From assembly GCA_029964075.1 (NCBI GenBank), contig CM057149.1, positions 20,846,197-20,910,196 on the forward strand: a stretch of DNA of 64,000 nucleotides, given 5' to 3'. Shown piece after piece: positions 40,903 through 52,400 of the stretch (positions are counted from its first letter, which is position 1; every line of letters begins with the position of its first letter). The translations under genes and the position numbers were made by a program. Origin of the DNA: Patiria pectinifera (taxonomy: Eukaryota; Echinodermata; Asteroidea; Valvatida; Asterinidae). The notes below the pieces were generated by a model. It made no database searches. It was not told the DNA's origin and saw nothing but the letters and a program-made list of their open reading frames with translations.

Positions 40903-43900
40903 TACTAATTTTGTTGCTACCACTACGCATTGCACCTGTAGACAGAGATATCATTTCCTTTCCACTATTGTCAGGCTCTCGCTTAATAACAAGTTTTGTA
41001 ATTAAAGGGGACATGACAAATTTGTCAAAATTGACCACTGCACTGTGCTTGTCAGGTCGGATGGACTTGAAGGCAAAATGAATGCCATCATTGTGACGAC
41101 AGCATGTAGGTGAATATGCAGAATTTTCTGGATAAGACAATTCATTAATTGGTCCATTATCTTTCATCGACCATCAAGAGCGGTCTTGTAGTTGTGTGAT
41201 GTACTTGTAATTGGTCAGCCCAGCCTATATTTTGCTGTGCACTGTGTATACATGCAGCCCGAACCCTTTGAGTTCTTGGGCATTATTTTCCCCAGTGATA
41301 GTCTCTAAAATCAAACTGCAAGTGCATATTACATTATTCTGATTGTTACTGCTACACCAAGTACAAATGCTCAAGTAGAAAGATGTAGTTTTCCCATTCA
41401 CAGCTCATGCTTTACTGTACTAAATAGCTCCATGACTAAATTAACCAATTTGCCAAAAAGCAAGGTTTGTATTGTAAGCTAGTTATGTTTTGAAGCCTGA
41501 ATGTTGCTCATTCATGACCGCAGAGGTGCAGGTGTAGATATCAGTATGAACCATCGTTTCAGATACAACCACTCTGACAATGATTATGATGGCAACTAGC
41601 TTTAGGTGGATTCGTTGACTTTTCTTGACAATTACGACAATTCGTATTGTTGGTTCATTATTGATTCTTTCTCGGTATACTGGGATAAAAGCAAAGCTCC
41701 AAACACAAGATAGGCCTATACATAAATCCCCTTCCCCCTGAAAAAAAGAACGAGGATTTCCAGATAAAACCCCCTTCACAACATAACAATGACCGATCCC
41801 TTCCCGGATGCCCATTATCTTGCTTTTCACGGCACCGATCACTTTGTGTTCAGAAGCATAGTGGAGTTTGGATTTGTCAACAATAATAATGCACAGTATC
41901 AATAGACTTGCACCGGGCATGAACGTATACAGCATATTGACATGCATCATGCACGGATATTTCTTGGAATATGGCTTTCGGTCTGTTGCTTGGAAATAGT
42001 CCTATAATCTTCATAAATACCTATGTTTTGGTAACAATTCATCTAGGTCTCAAGTTGAGCATTCTTTTAAAAACCTATAGGAAAATCAAAGGGATTGAAG
42101 TAGGCAAACAGAATGAAAGAGCACTGACACTCGTGCAGCGATTGACCCTTTGAAAACAACCTAAAAGCTTTTTCTGAAGTTGTTGAGAAAATAAATATAA
42201 AAACGCAAACATAAACAGGTAATGGAATAAATAGTCCAGTAATTCTCCGCACATTCTCAATCTCTGCATTTTACCTTAATCAATTAATTTTAATTATTGT
42301 CTTCAATGACATAGAATTCCAAGTAAACAAGTCCAGACAAGTCCGAGTGAAAAGGCTACCAGAGTTTCGCAGACGATCCCTAATAATAACAAAAAAAGCG
42401 TCTAAAGAAAAAAGTTGTACAATGTATAGACTTTCGGGGCGACAAAAACAGGTTTGTCCTTGGATGTGGGGGGCGGGGGGGGGGCTTGTTCTAGCTTGAG
42501 CTTGACGCTCGATCAGCTGTTGGGTCAAATCGTGCCAGAGCAGTGGTCAGATCGACCTGAGACGTCGGCCCGAGGGCGCTGGGATTATTGTAAACACCTG
42601 GGCCCCGATATGCGAGTTGCCGAACAGAAAACATTGCTTAGCACCAATATTGACAGAGAACCACTCTAACTTTACAAAATTGCTTGATATTTTGGCCGAT
42701 ACTGTTGTCTCTTTTGGCAAGCAGATTCTTTACTGCTTAGCTCGTTTCGTGCATGGTGACTCTCCATGGTTTCGGCCCCTGTGGTCGCAGGAATTCAAGG
42801 GACCTTGTCAAGGAATCTCCAGTGGTATAGACCTGCAAGATATTCCACTGACAATATCAGGTGTTTTTGCTTCAACTGGCCGACAGATTTTGACAACTTG
42901 GACACATAACAATGACATGGTATCCTTGATGCGAGTGACCCTTTCAATAAAATCTCTGATGGAATGTTATTAAAAAATACAAGATATAAACCCCCCTCCC
43001 AATCCCATGGAAAAAAAAAACATAACCTGAACAATAACATACCATATTATCATCTTAAAAACCAGTCTTTTGGACAAGATCACACCTATATTTATAAACA
43101 AGAAATTAAACATGCACACAATTCGCAAGTTTTTTTTCAATGCTTGATATTAGTGAACACTTTTATTACAAACACAAAAATTCAAATTAGAATAGATCTC
43201 AAATAGTTTTTCTGACAAAACATACAAATTGCTGCCTTTTAAATCGCACTGTGTTACAAAGTAACCAGAAACTGTTAGGGGAAAAAAAGCACCATAGCAA
43301 AATAGACCATAAATTTATAGGCATTTACATTATACATGTACTTGTAGCTGTTACACAGAAACAAGCCAGTGAATTTATCAAAGTCGCTTAAAATATGTCT
43401 GTACATGTACTTCGACTTACATTTTTTTTTTACAGAAAGGCTTGTGCCAGTGTTTCGATGACTCACAAAATGCTATGATATGCGCTATGCAAATGCTTTG
43501 GTCTCACCTCAAAAAGGTACTGGCTGCTGTAGGAAAATACAATGTGACTTCAATAATTCTGCAGAAATTTACATTCAGCGCCCATTCACAAGGACGGAAG
43601 TGAAAACTTTACAATAATATCTTTTGTGCTCGACACAGCTCAGTGAAGTCATATTGTCAACTCATATCACTGATAGTCTGATAGTGCTACAGATCTGCAA
43701 ATGTAAGCAGTTTCAACATTTTACTGACAAGACAATTTTTTTTTAAAAAACAAATGTGATAGTAGTACCTGCATTTTGAGTCAGTTGACTTTTTCATCCA
43801 TGATTCTCGAAAGAGACCGTTACCCTTTTTTCATGAAAACCTAGTACATGTACATGTAGTGTACAACTTTGCAACCATTTTGTTGGCAGTCTTGGCAATT

Positions 43901-45001
43901 TATAAATATGCACTACTTGGTTTTTTTGGGGACATCCCATTGATCAAAATATGCTGTTTGAAATCTATGGCAAAGGTGTTGAACCTTTTTACAAATAAGA
44001 ATCAGTTCCACTCGTTGTCTTTACGATAGAAAAGCAGAAATTTCCAAATGCTGGATTATTGATAAAAATACCTTAAATCCAAAAGTGTATGCCATTTACA
44101 GCATATGGCATAACAGTGTAAATTGGGTACAGATAATGCGTGCCTCAAAAATACTCATGTAATTATCTGACTTTGTGATCATGACGACAACAGTAGCATT
44201 GAAATCTAATGAAGGAAGGTCCACAAACAATGAGCCCAGTTAGCACATCATTAGTAACACACCGTTTTTTTTTTAAATATGGCAAAACTTTGAAGGATGA
44301 AGTCCCTAGACTGTTGCATATCCAGTAGATAGGAGGTAGATGTCATTCTAAAACACGAAGAAATACAGTTTCTGGCCTTTTTCTTGACGGAAAAAAATCC
44401 ACATTTTTTTAACATACCAGCTGCTTTGTCTTGTCACAGATATTTGGTTCTGATATACAAGTTAAAAAACCCAATGAATCAAAAAACTAAAATTTAACGA
44501 TCAAGTTCAACAGAGCCTTTGGTATTTGTATAGTGTACATGTATTTCAATTATCAAGTTCTAGTTAGTAGAAAGATCATTTATAGTGTCTGTTAACAAAA
44601 ACAGGCTACAAAACCCTGGACATGTCGAGTTGTGTATGTTACAAAGTATAATGCACATCAAAATAAAAGAACGAGTAAAACTAAAATGAACTGTTTCAAG
44701 TGATGAAGCTGACAATGAACATGATGAACGGGCAATAACATTCTGGAATTAATAAAAACTTGGGTGGTACAATTTCTCAAAAAAATTCAATTACAGGAGT
44801 TTCACTCAATTCACACTGGACTTAAAAAAATACTGGCATCTATATTTTGTCAGAAAAAATATTGGATTGATCTATTTTTTATAATAATTCAACAATAAAC
44901 ACAGAATACATTTCAGTCCTTTGTCGGGTTCAAGCGGTCATAAACTTTGGTAAAAATCCAGCCGTTTTCATAGATTTCTTCGTGTTTTTTTAGTGGTTGA
45001 T
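40903..45001. other. non-coding stretch, probably including the BTG 3' region
   Basis: Very AT-rich. On the minus strand the BTG mRNA should continue left from 45002; a candidate poly(A) signal AATAAA reads on the minus strand at 43162-43167, which would give a 3' untranslated region of about 1.8 kb. This is inference. Open frames such as 41483-41950 (minus) and 42617-42973 (plus) have no recognisable family. A G-run lies at 42467-42483. Confidence 0.45.
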
Positions 45002-45508
45002 TCAAGCCTGAACGGTGACGTCATTTCGGTTAAAGTCTGCAGTGTCCAAATGCTGGCGGGAGACGTTCTGGTTGCGCAGACGCGCCCGCATCTTGCAGTT
45101 TAACAAGTCCAAGGCACTGAGCTTCGTCTCACTGGTAGTTTGGGTGGCACCGTCATACAGGACGCAGATGGAGCCTTCCTCTCCGATCCGGTAGGACACC
45201 TCTCCCGGGTCAACCCACACCGTCAACTCGTTGGGAAGCAGTAGCTGCATCTCTTGCAAGGAAATGCTGACGCATTGGCCCGCCTTGGCGACCAGGGGAT
45301 CCATCAGCATGTCGTTGATTCGCAGACAGCGGTAACCGCTTCCCCGGAACGACTTGTCGGGGAACCAGTGGGACTTGTAGTGCTCGCACACCAGGTTGAT
45401 CAGGATCTGGGAGAACCTCTCAAGACGGACGGTTTGCTGGCCCAAGTCCCTGCTTGAACGCAGAAAGTTCACCAGAAAGTGGACAGCACAGGTTACTTCT
45501 GTCTTCAT
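45002..45508 (-). CDS. BTG-family antiproliferative protein, single exon
   Basis: BTG/Tob proteins bind the CAF1 deadenylase (CNOT7/8) of CCR4-NOT and promote mRNA poly(A) shortening, slowing cell proliferation. The frame gives 168 residues, near BTG1 (171) and BTG2 (158). Box A is at about residues 44-64 (HYKSHWFPDKSFRGSGYRCL then RI) and box B at about 89-109 (LLLPNELTVWVDPGEVSYRI then G), followed by SICVLY. I chose the ATG at 45506-45508: it gives MKTEVTCAVHFLVNFL, matching the family's N-terminal helix, while the frame further upstream has no ATG. The whole BTG domain is uninterrupted. The C-terminus after about 120 is not conserved. The lack of a Tob-like extension favours BTG1/2. Confidence 0.95.
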   Translation of the reverse strand: MKTEVTCAVHFLVNFLRSSRDLGQQTVRLERFSQILINLVCEHYKSHWFPDKSFRGSGYRCLRINDMLMDPLVAKAGQCVSISLQEMQLLLPNELTVWVDPGEVSYRIGEEGSICVLYDGATQTTSETKLSALDLLNCKMRARLRNQNVSRQHLDTADFNRNDVTVQA

Positions 45509-46120
45509 GATTAATGATGTTCTTCGGGTGGAATGTTCGATGATGGCGTACAAAGTCAAAACAAAGAATCAGCCGTGACTACTTGGGAGCATTCACTGAT
45601 AATTCGTGGATGGTTGTCTCGTCTTTCAAGCATGGAGGACTCCGGGAAAATGGTGAGAAAATTCCGATTCTGCTCGGGAGTACACTAAGGCAGTAGGCCT
45701 ACCTGGCGCTTTATTGCAGGATTGTTCAGTGTTGATCGTGTACAACCTGTTATGTATACGTACACAGCATTTGGTGAGAAAACTGAGAAGACGAAACGCG
45801 GAAAATCTCTCCGTAAATCGGGAAACACTCTCCAATTCTTTGTACATTCAGCACTTACAAGAAGAGGCCATCCTGAGCAAGGGAAGAGTCCTAAAATACA
45901 CAGAAAAGCAGCAATATTTACAGCAGAACTAGAGGCCAACTGCTACGGAAAACACCAAACGCTCAGAAAGACCGAGCGAGCAGGCAGCTAGCTGTGAAGC
46001 CTCTGGATTGTATGTAAATTAACAAGTAATCTCGTGACGTCAGACGCGTGCCTTGTTTGACCAATCGAAATGCTGGAATTGATATAGTGATGTCAGGTCA
46101 ATTAATAGCCGACCAATCAC
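45509..46120 (-). promoter_or_regulatory. likely BTG upstream region with CRE and CCAAT words
   Basis: About 0.5-0.6 kb upstream of the BTG start (on the minus strand) lie a perfect TGACGTCA at 46035-46042 and CCAAT words at 46061-46065 and 46113-46117. The position suits a promoter of a stress- and growth-regulated gene, but transcription start sites cannot be seen and function is inferred only. Confidence 0.35.
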
Positions 46121-47704
46121 AGTCCGATATGCTAATAAGTGTGTGGGAGATAATACGTGCGTCATTATAGCCGAAACCATAACATGGAAAATACTCCTAG
46201 GGGGTCGATTTTTTTTCCTCACGTTACTTCCACAAGTGTAAGGGACCTTGTAAACAAACCAGAAATAAATACATTGTATGACGAACAGGGTCGACCGGTC
46301 ACAGTAGTACGTGCCTTTTGATTCGTCGGAAATGTCGGAACCTAGTAAATTTAATAAGTACTTTTGGTTTTGGTTGGTTATACGAGAGAAAAAGGAAAGA
46401 AACAATTGTACACTTGAATCATTTGGGCCAGGATGCGTGTTCAAGTAGAAGAACATGCATTTTCACTTTCATGACTTTGACACATGAATTGTACATAAAC
46501 TACATTTGTCATATCAAAAGCATATTTATAAATATATTGTCATATCAAAATAATATTTATCAACAGAGAAAAAAACCCGCAACAGACAAAGCAAAAAACA
46601 TCCGTTATTTGTAACAACTTGCACAGTTTATTCATTTCAACATCTCAGTGACTTCCACTGTTTCATTTGTATTTTTTTTTACACTAAAAACATTACTCAA
46701 AATAACAACAACAAAAAACCACTTGAAACCTTTCTCAATTGAAAATATTTTCCAGTTGTTCAACAACAAATTTTTTACATTTGTCATATCAAAAGAATAT
46801 AGCTCTATATTACATGTAAGTAAATACGTTCAAAATAAAAGTCGTTATTCACAATCTCAATTCAAAATATTAATGTCGGATATACATTGTACAATGTATT
46901 AAATGTTCACCGACCTTTGAATAATTCAGGTATTTTATTTTTGCAACAAATTAAAAAAAAAATTGTTTCATGCATTTCTATCACATTTCTGGCGACAAAA
47001 GACAAAGAAACCAACTTAATTAACAGATTTATATTTTCTTTTGCAAGTACTTGAAACAATTTTATTGGTCTTTGATCACTGTATATGGAATCAACTGTCA
47101 CTTTTGTAAATAATAAGTGTACAATAGTGAAATACACCCAGTAACAATTACATTTGACTCTTGGGCTACAATTGAATTTTTGTTCACGTATTTCATGCTG
47201 AAGAGACTGAGACCAATGATAAAGTATTTCAAAGCACCAGTAACTGAATACAATACTTGTATTGAACCAAAAAAAAGGAAAAGAAATTGTGGGTTTGTAT
47301 ACACCATTTTGCTCTCAAAAGGCAATACAAATAATGAGTAAAACAGGGTCGTTGGCATCAACCATAATGTCTGTTGGCATTTTACCACTAAGAATCGCAT
47401 AACCTATTGTCCAATGAGCTGTGCTGAAGTACCCCCTCATTGGTAAGATGAGGACAATTGAAGGAAGCCACTGGCAGAGACATTCGAAAGATGAAGATGA
47501 CATGGCTTTGTGCACATACAAAATAAAATAAGTCGTGTGCACTTTGCGTTAAACGCACGAACCATTATGCAGTAAAAAGCACCCTCTCTTGTTTGCATAC
47601 GGAGCCCATAGTGTCCAGTCCTAATGGACAGCACCCCATAAGTCAGATTCCTCCAGCTCAATGTCTTCGTTTAAAAATAGGACAGGATATCCTCTTCACT
47701 TTTC
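46121..47704. other. intergenic, no gene recognised
   Basis: AT-rich; the words TTTGTCATATCAAAA and ATATTTAT recur at about 46505-46800. No coding motif or RNA gene. Confidence 0.5.
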
Positions 47705-48003
47705 ATGTGGGGCGCTGTGGTCCAACGGTTTTGGTGTTTGATATTTTGTGTTATGATTACTACACCACATGAACTGTGGTCCAATGGTTACGATGTTCGA
47801 CTCGTGTGCTGTGGTACATGGGTTCGAACCCTAACAGGGAACATGGTGCTTGTGCACTTGGGCAAGGCACTTTACTACAATATTGCCTCTCTCCACCCAG
47901 GAGTATAAATGGGTACCTGTGAAGGTACAGACCATATTGCGCGGGTCTCGAGCTGCTACAGGGTCTCATTCCTGATGAACAGGGATAATAATTGTGACGC
48001 GCA
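47705..48003 (+). mobile_element. tRNA-derived SINE with duplicated head
   Basis: Head at about 47773 with CTGTGGTCCAATGGTTACGA as A-box and GGGTTCGAACCC at 47820 as B-box, then CTTGGGCAAGGCACTTTACT, CTCCACCCAGGAGTATAAAT and GGGTACCTG. A degenerate second head (CTGTGGTCCAACGGTTTTGG) precedes it at 47713. Confidence 0.85.
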
Positions 48004-48053
48004 TTTGATCATATTCTTATGGAATTTGCGCAATATGAATGTATAAATTATTA

Positions 48054-48483
48054 CAGTGGAACGTCGCTATACCGAACACCGCTATACCGAACACTGCTAT
48101 ACCGAACATTCGGCTATACCGAACATGGTGCTTGGCTCCTATTTTTTTTAAAACAAAACGTACTGAACATTGTTGTTGAAAAATGTCATCAGAAGAGCTA
48201 TAAGTGGCTATTATTTCCCCAAGGAATAAAAGCTGAAAGCCACCCATTGCTGTAAGGCGCTCAAAAACTGTGTAATGACATAATTCAATAGTCGTCACAT
48301 GTTCAAAGTCGTCTTTCAGTAACTATAAGTACCAGGACGTGCAGGGTGAAGTTTTGAAGGGAGCTATTTATTGAAAAATGAGTACCAGAGCACCGGCGGC
48401 TGATAAAATTGTTATACCGAACGATCGCTATTACGAACAATTTTTGTGGATCCTGCGATGCTCGTTACAGCGGCGTTCCACTG
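48054..48483. mobile_element. pogo/Tigger-like MITE
   Basis: Ends CAGTGGAACGTCGCTATACC and the inverse ending GCGGCGTTCCACTG, flanked by TA on both sides (48052-48053, 48484-48485). Near the left end CGCTATACCGAACA recurs four times, near the right end TTATACCGAACGATCGCTAT. This end type and TA target fit the pogo group of Tc1/mariner. No transposase. Confidence 0.85.
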
Positions 48484-48485
48484 TA

Positions 48486-49344
48486 CTATTATTATTACTC
48501 TGTACTCTAATATGAGTGGAAAACAATGCCATCACAAGGCAATCACAAGGCAATCACAAGGCAAATATCAGGAACTAAACAATGACAAAGTAATGCCTTT
48601 GTCACAGTTCATTGCAACAGTTCGTCTCTTAAATCCAGACTGGAATGAATTGTGAAACACCTGTAATAATGATGTGACTGCCATTTTGACCCCACCTTAT
48701 CAAAATGTCACAACATAAAGGTCCTCGTTTGGAATGGGAAAACCTACCCAAATGACATTGGAAAAATGCCAAATTATCTTTTGCTTACGTCGTACATGTA
48801 CCTCGTTCTAGAGATAATGAGATCCCGAATGACTTTGTTATTAGTGATTCTAAGTATAGACTTGTTTTCATGTATTTTTCATAGCTGGCTCTCTCCACAT
48901 GTTACTACATGTAGTTTCAATTTTGGATAGCACAACTTGCAAACTAAATTTCATTTTTCTTTTAAGTCCAAAAAAAGACCGAATTCATTTTCAGCTCTTT
49001 ACTATAAACATGAAAATGTTTGATTCTTAGCTCTCTACTGTTAGAAGGGATTATTTTGTGGATATACAAAGTGATTTTTGTTTTAGCATGCGTTGCAAAC
49101 CAGATACTCCAACTACTTTAGATTGGCAGATTGGGGGAAAAAGGCTTTGGCCATGTTCCAAGTAATGACGGTAAGGATATTAATTTTGGGGGGTTGGTTA
49201 GGTTAAAGGCTGTGTGGGAAGGCTGGGGACTCAGCACACCATGTGGGGAGATAAGCTTGTGGGCGAAGCGCTATAAAAGTTGAAAGAGCAGAGCAAATCC
49301 TTGAACTTTTACAGTCGTTCTTGGCAAACTGCCCCTGGCAAGCC
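48486..49344. other. downstream of SFMBT, probable 3' region
   Basis: Short tandem CAATCACAAGG at about 48538-48562. The SFMBT 3' untranslated region should start at 49344 and run left; I see no clear poly(A) signal in the first few hundred bases. No other gene. Confidence 0.45.
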
Positions 49345-49485
49345 TCACTTGGCAAACTGGTCGTAGAAAGCAATCTTGACTCTCTCGATGTGGTGGCAGA
49401 GTTTGATGGCAGGCCCCAGCTTCAGGTCCATGCATTCCTGCACCGTGGGCAGGGTGAGCAGTAGTAGCGCCTGGCCGTCAATTTC
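49345..49485 (-). CDS. SFMBT: SFMBT last coding exon (SAM domain, second half)
   Basis: Encodes [20 protein letters not shown] and then [20 protein letters not shown] and YDQFAK, then TGA (49345-49347). It is the second half of the SAM domain, nearly identical in sense to vertebrate SFMBT. Phase 0 acceptor CCCCCAACAG. Confidence 0.95.
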   Translation of the reverse strand, partial: EIDGQALLLLTLPTVQECMDLKLGPAIKLCHHIERVKIAFYDQFAK

Positions 49486-52400
49486 CTGTTGGGGGAAAAA
49501 AGTAAGGAGATGTACATGGGAATGAAAATAGCAGGGAATTAGAAGAGGGTTTAGAGGAAAATCTGTTGTGACCCTGAGTCTCCCGCTACATGCTTTTCAA
49601 TGCAGTAACACCGACAATCTCCTGTAATTATGAACTTCCCCCTTACACCATGTACGCTCTTGACTTAGTAACATGTCACTTGCCATTTTTGCCAAGTGGA
49701 ATTATACTGAGTGGCAATCAAGGGCAAAAACTTGATAAACGTGGACTTTACAGAAAGAGTGATCTGATACACCGTACCCTCTGGAGACGTGTGTACAATA
49801 GGGAACAAAAGATTGTTTACGTCTCCACAGGGCAATTTCTATAGATGAATACGTCTCCACAAGGTTTTCACAAAATAGATATATGGATTTTACTCAAAAA
49901 CTAGGAATTTTCAAGGTGGGTTGATCGGTCACAAATGGAAGAGTTTTAGAAAAGGGATATTAAGTCCAAATTTTAGCTTCTGGTTAAATGAGAGCATTTT
50001 TAAACTACACTTTCAAACTCGAAAACTTCAGTACACGAGAACAAAGGAATGTCTCCACAAGGATACAAATTTCAGTATGGGTGTGTTTGACATATTCGTG
50101 CAAGAGTCACAGCTCTGAGCCAGCTAGAAGCTATTTTTCAGTCTAATACCTTTAGCTGGGGAGGGGAATCTTATTTTTTTTAAAAATATTTATATAACTG
50201 CTACATACATGTATTATTTTTGTCGATCTATAGTGGTGTTCCCTAACATGGCGCACTTCGACATTTACCCCGACTTTCCACATCAGCGTTGCCAAACTTC
50301 TTTGTTGACAAACTTCAAATTCATTCACTGACATACTGGTACTTTTACCTTATTAATGCTTGCTATTTTACCTCTGTGAACAATTTCAGTTTCATAAAAT
50401 TTAATCCAAAATTCAACAACGGTGGCGTCCGGAAATTGGGCACAATTTAAATCGGCTGAGCGTGCCCTAACATGGCGCACTTGAATAAATCTCGGGAAAA
50501 TTCCAAATTAACATCAAAGAATTTCTGTACAAATGATAAATTCTGAAAAACAATTATTATCTCTACTTACATACTCAACTACAGGCTTGACAAAAAATTA
50601 TTTTCTATTTTTTCAGGACATTTTCAAAGGGTTCACTGTGCACTTCCAAAAAAAATCGGAAAATCACGCCGAAATAACATTTTCCTCCAACTTTGTAACA
50701 GGTAGATAACCTCGTGATTTATGAACGGGAGTGTTTAGAACTCGATGAAATTTCGCTTTCTGTGAAATTTCAGTTAAAACTTTGCTCCAGCAAGGCGCTA
50801 CTGGCGAAAAATCAAAGTGTGCCATGTTAGGGGCCGCGTCTCGTTAGGGTACATCAACAATATGTACTTTTAAAATTAAATGGTTGTGTCACTGCAAAAA
50901 AGTACACAATTTGCCAAAATTCACAATTTTATTTAATTGTAATGGTGTAACACTGAAATTTCTCTCAATAATTTGACATACTTAAAATGTAATAAATCAA
51001 TTTTATGCAGTTTTTTTTACGTCGTTTGTCAGTTTGTCTCAATATTAACCCTAACAGTCTTGCCACCTCCAATATTAATATACTTCACACACCCTTACTG
51101 CATCCATTTATTATACTCTCAGCCGTCACAAAATAAAAAAATTATTTTTTTTCCTCAGCATAAATTGCTTGGAAAAAAATGAGATACAAATCTTGTATAG
51201 GCCTGTCAAAACAAATATCATTCGGCTCCAAAAACTTGACTTCCAAAATATTTCATTTGACTGAATGATTTCAACATCATCCCCTACAAAATGATTGAAA
51301 CAGATTTGCACAATACTCAGTGTACGGGTTCTAGCCTACGGCACAATTAACAGATGGTCCAGTCAACTTCAGCACCGCTGCTCAAGACACGAAGCAATTT
51401 TGATCATAATCCTTTATGGTATGATGGCATTGGTTTTCCGTTACATACAATTCTAGCTGATTTAATTTCCTTGGTATTAACTGACTACGGAACAATTTCG
51501 TGCAAACAAACCGGCGTATTTGTTTTCATTTTAATGACCGGCCATCTGTCATTTTAATTACATGCTCTGCATGCAATTTTTTTTTGTTGGCTGGTTTGTC
51601 GAATCCCATTTTGGACCGACAAAGCCGAATCGATCAAAAATAAAGGTGATCTATTGAAGCAGAGAAAAATAACTAGTTTGAAATATTTGCAATGAGATAG
51701 AGATGTGAATGTCACAAGTGTGCAGTAATTTGCTCTCCGGAAATTCCACATAGACCACATATCTTTACAAAAAGGAAGCCATCAATTGGATGTGTGCATG
51801 TGCAACAAATTGTACAGTATTAAATACAAAATAAAGACCAGACTCAGCACTGGTTTTTGCATACTGATTAAAAATGTTTCAATTTTATGATGTGGTTATC
51901 CTGGATATTAACCACTTGATTTGTACTTTATTGTAGCTCTGTGTTTTGCATTTTGGGGCACGTTGAAATGTAGTGAAAATGTAGATGATTTTTCGTTTTT
52001 GGTGAAAAAAAGAGACATATCACAATATGTAAAAATTACAGAATACTCAAACTTGCTGAAATGAGGGAGAAGTGATTCAGAACAACAATATCTTATGGCA
52101 GTAATAAATGACAAGCTTAAGTCATCGTGGGCTGTCAAAATCAATGCATTTTTATACATGTACATGTATGTTATGTTAAACTCATGCCATCTTATCATTC
52201 GAGTGATTCACAATGCAGTGCACCACCAAGAGTTTGCTATGGAGAGTCCATTTTTCAAGTTTACAGTCGACAAAACACGGTCCATTTGAATGAGTGTCAG
52301 TAGATTTGAGGTAATATGCTATAGATTGGGGCATAGCGTTTTGCCGCCTTACAAAATTACCATATTGAGAAAAAGAAAAGAAAAGGTCAAACATATCCTC

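Noticed and set aside
41483..41950. 155-codon minus-strand frame
   Set aside because: No recognised domain, AT-rich composition, no splice sites or partner exon; length is possible by chance in 64 kb.
42617..42973. 118-codon plus-strand frame
   Set aside because: No domain or splice support; probably random.
45557..45559. Longer BTG start upstream of 45508
   Set aside because: The codon at this place is TTG, not ATG, and family alignment starts at the ATG at 45506-45508.
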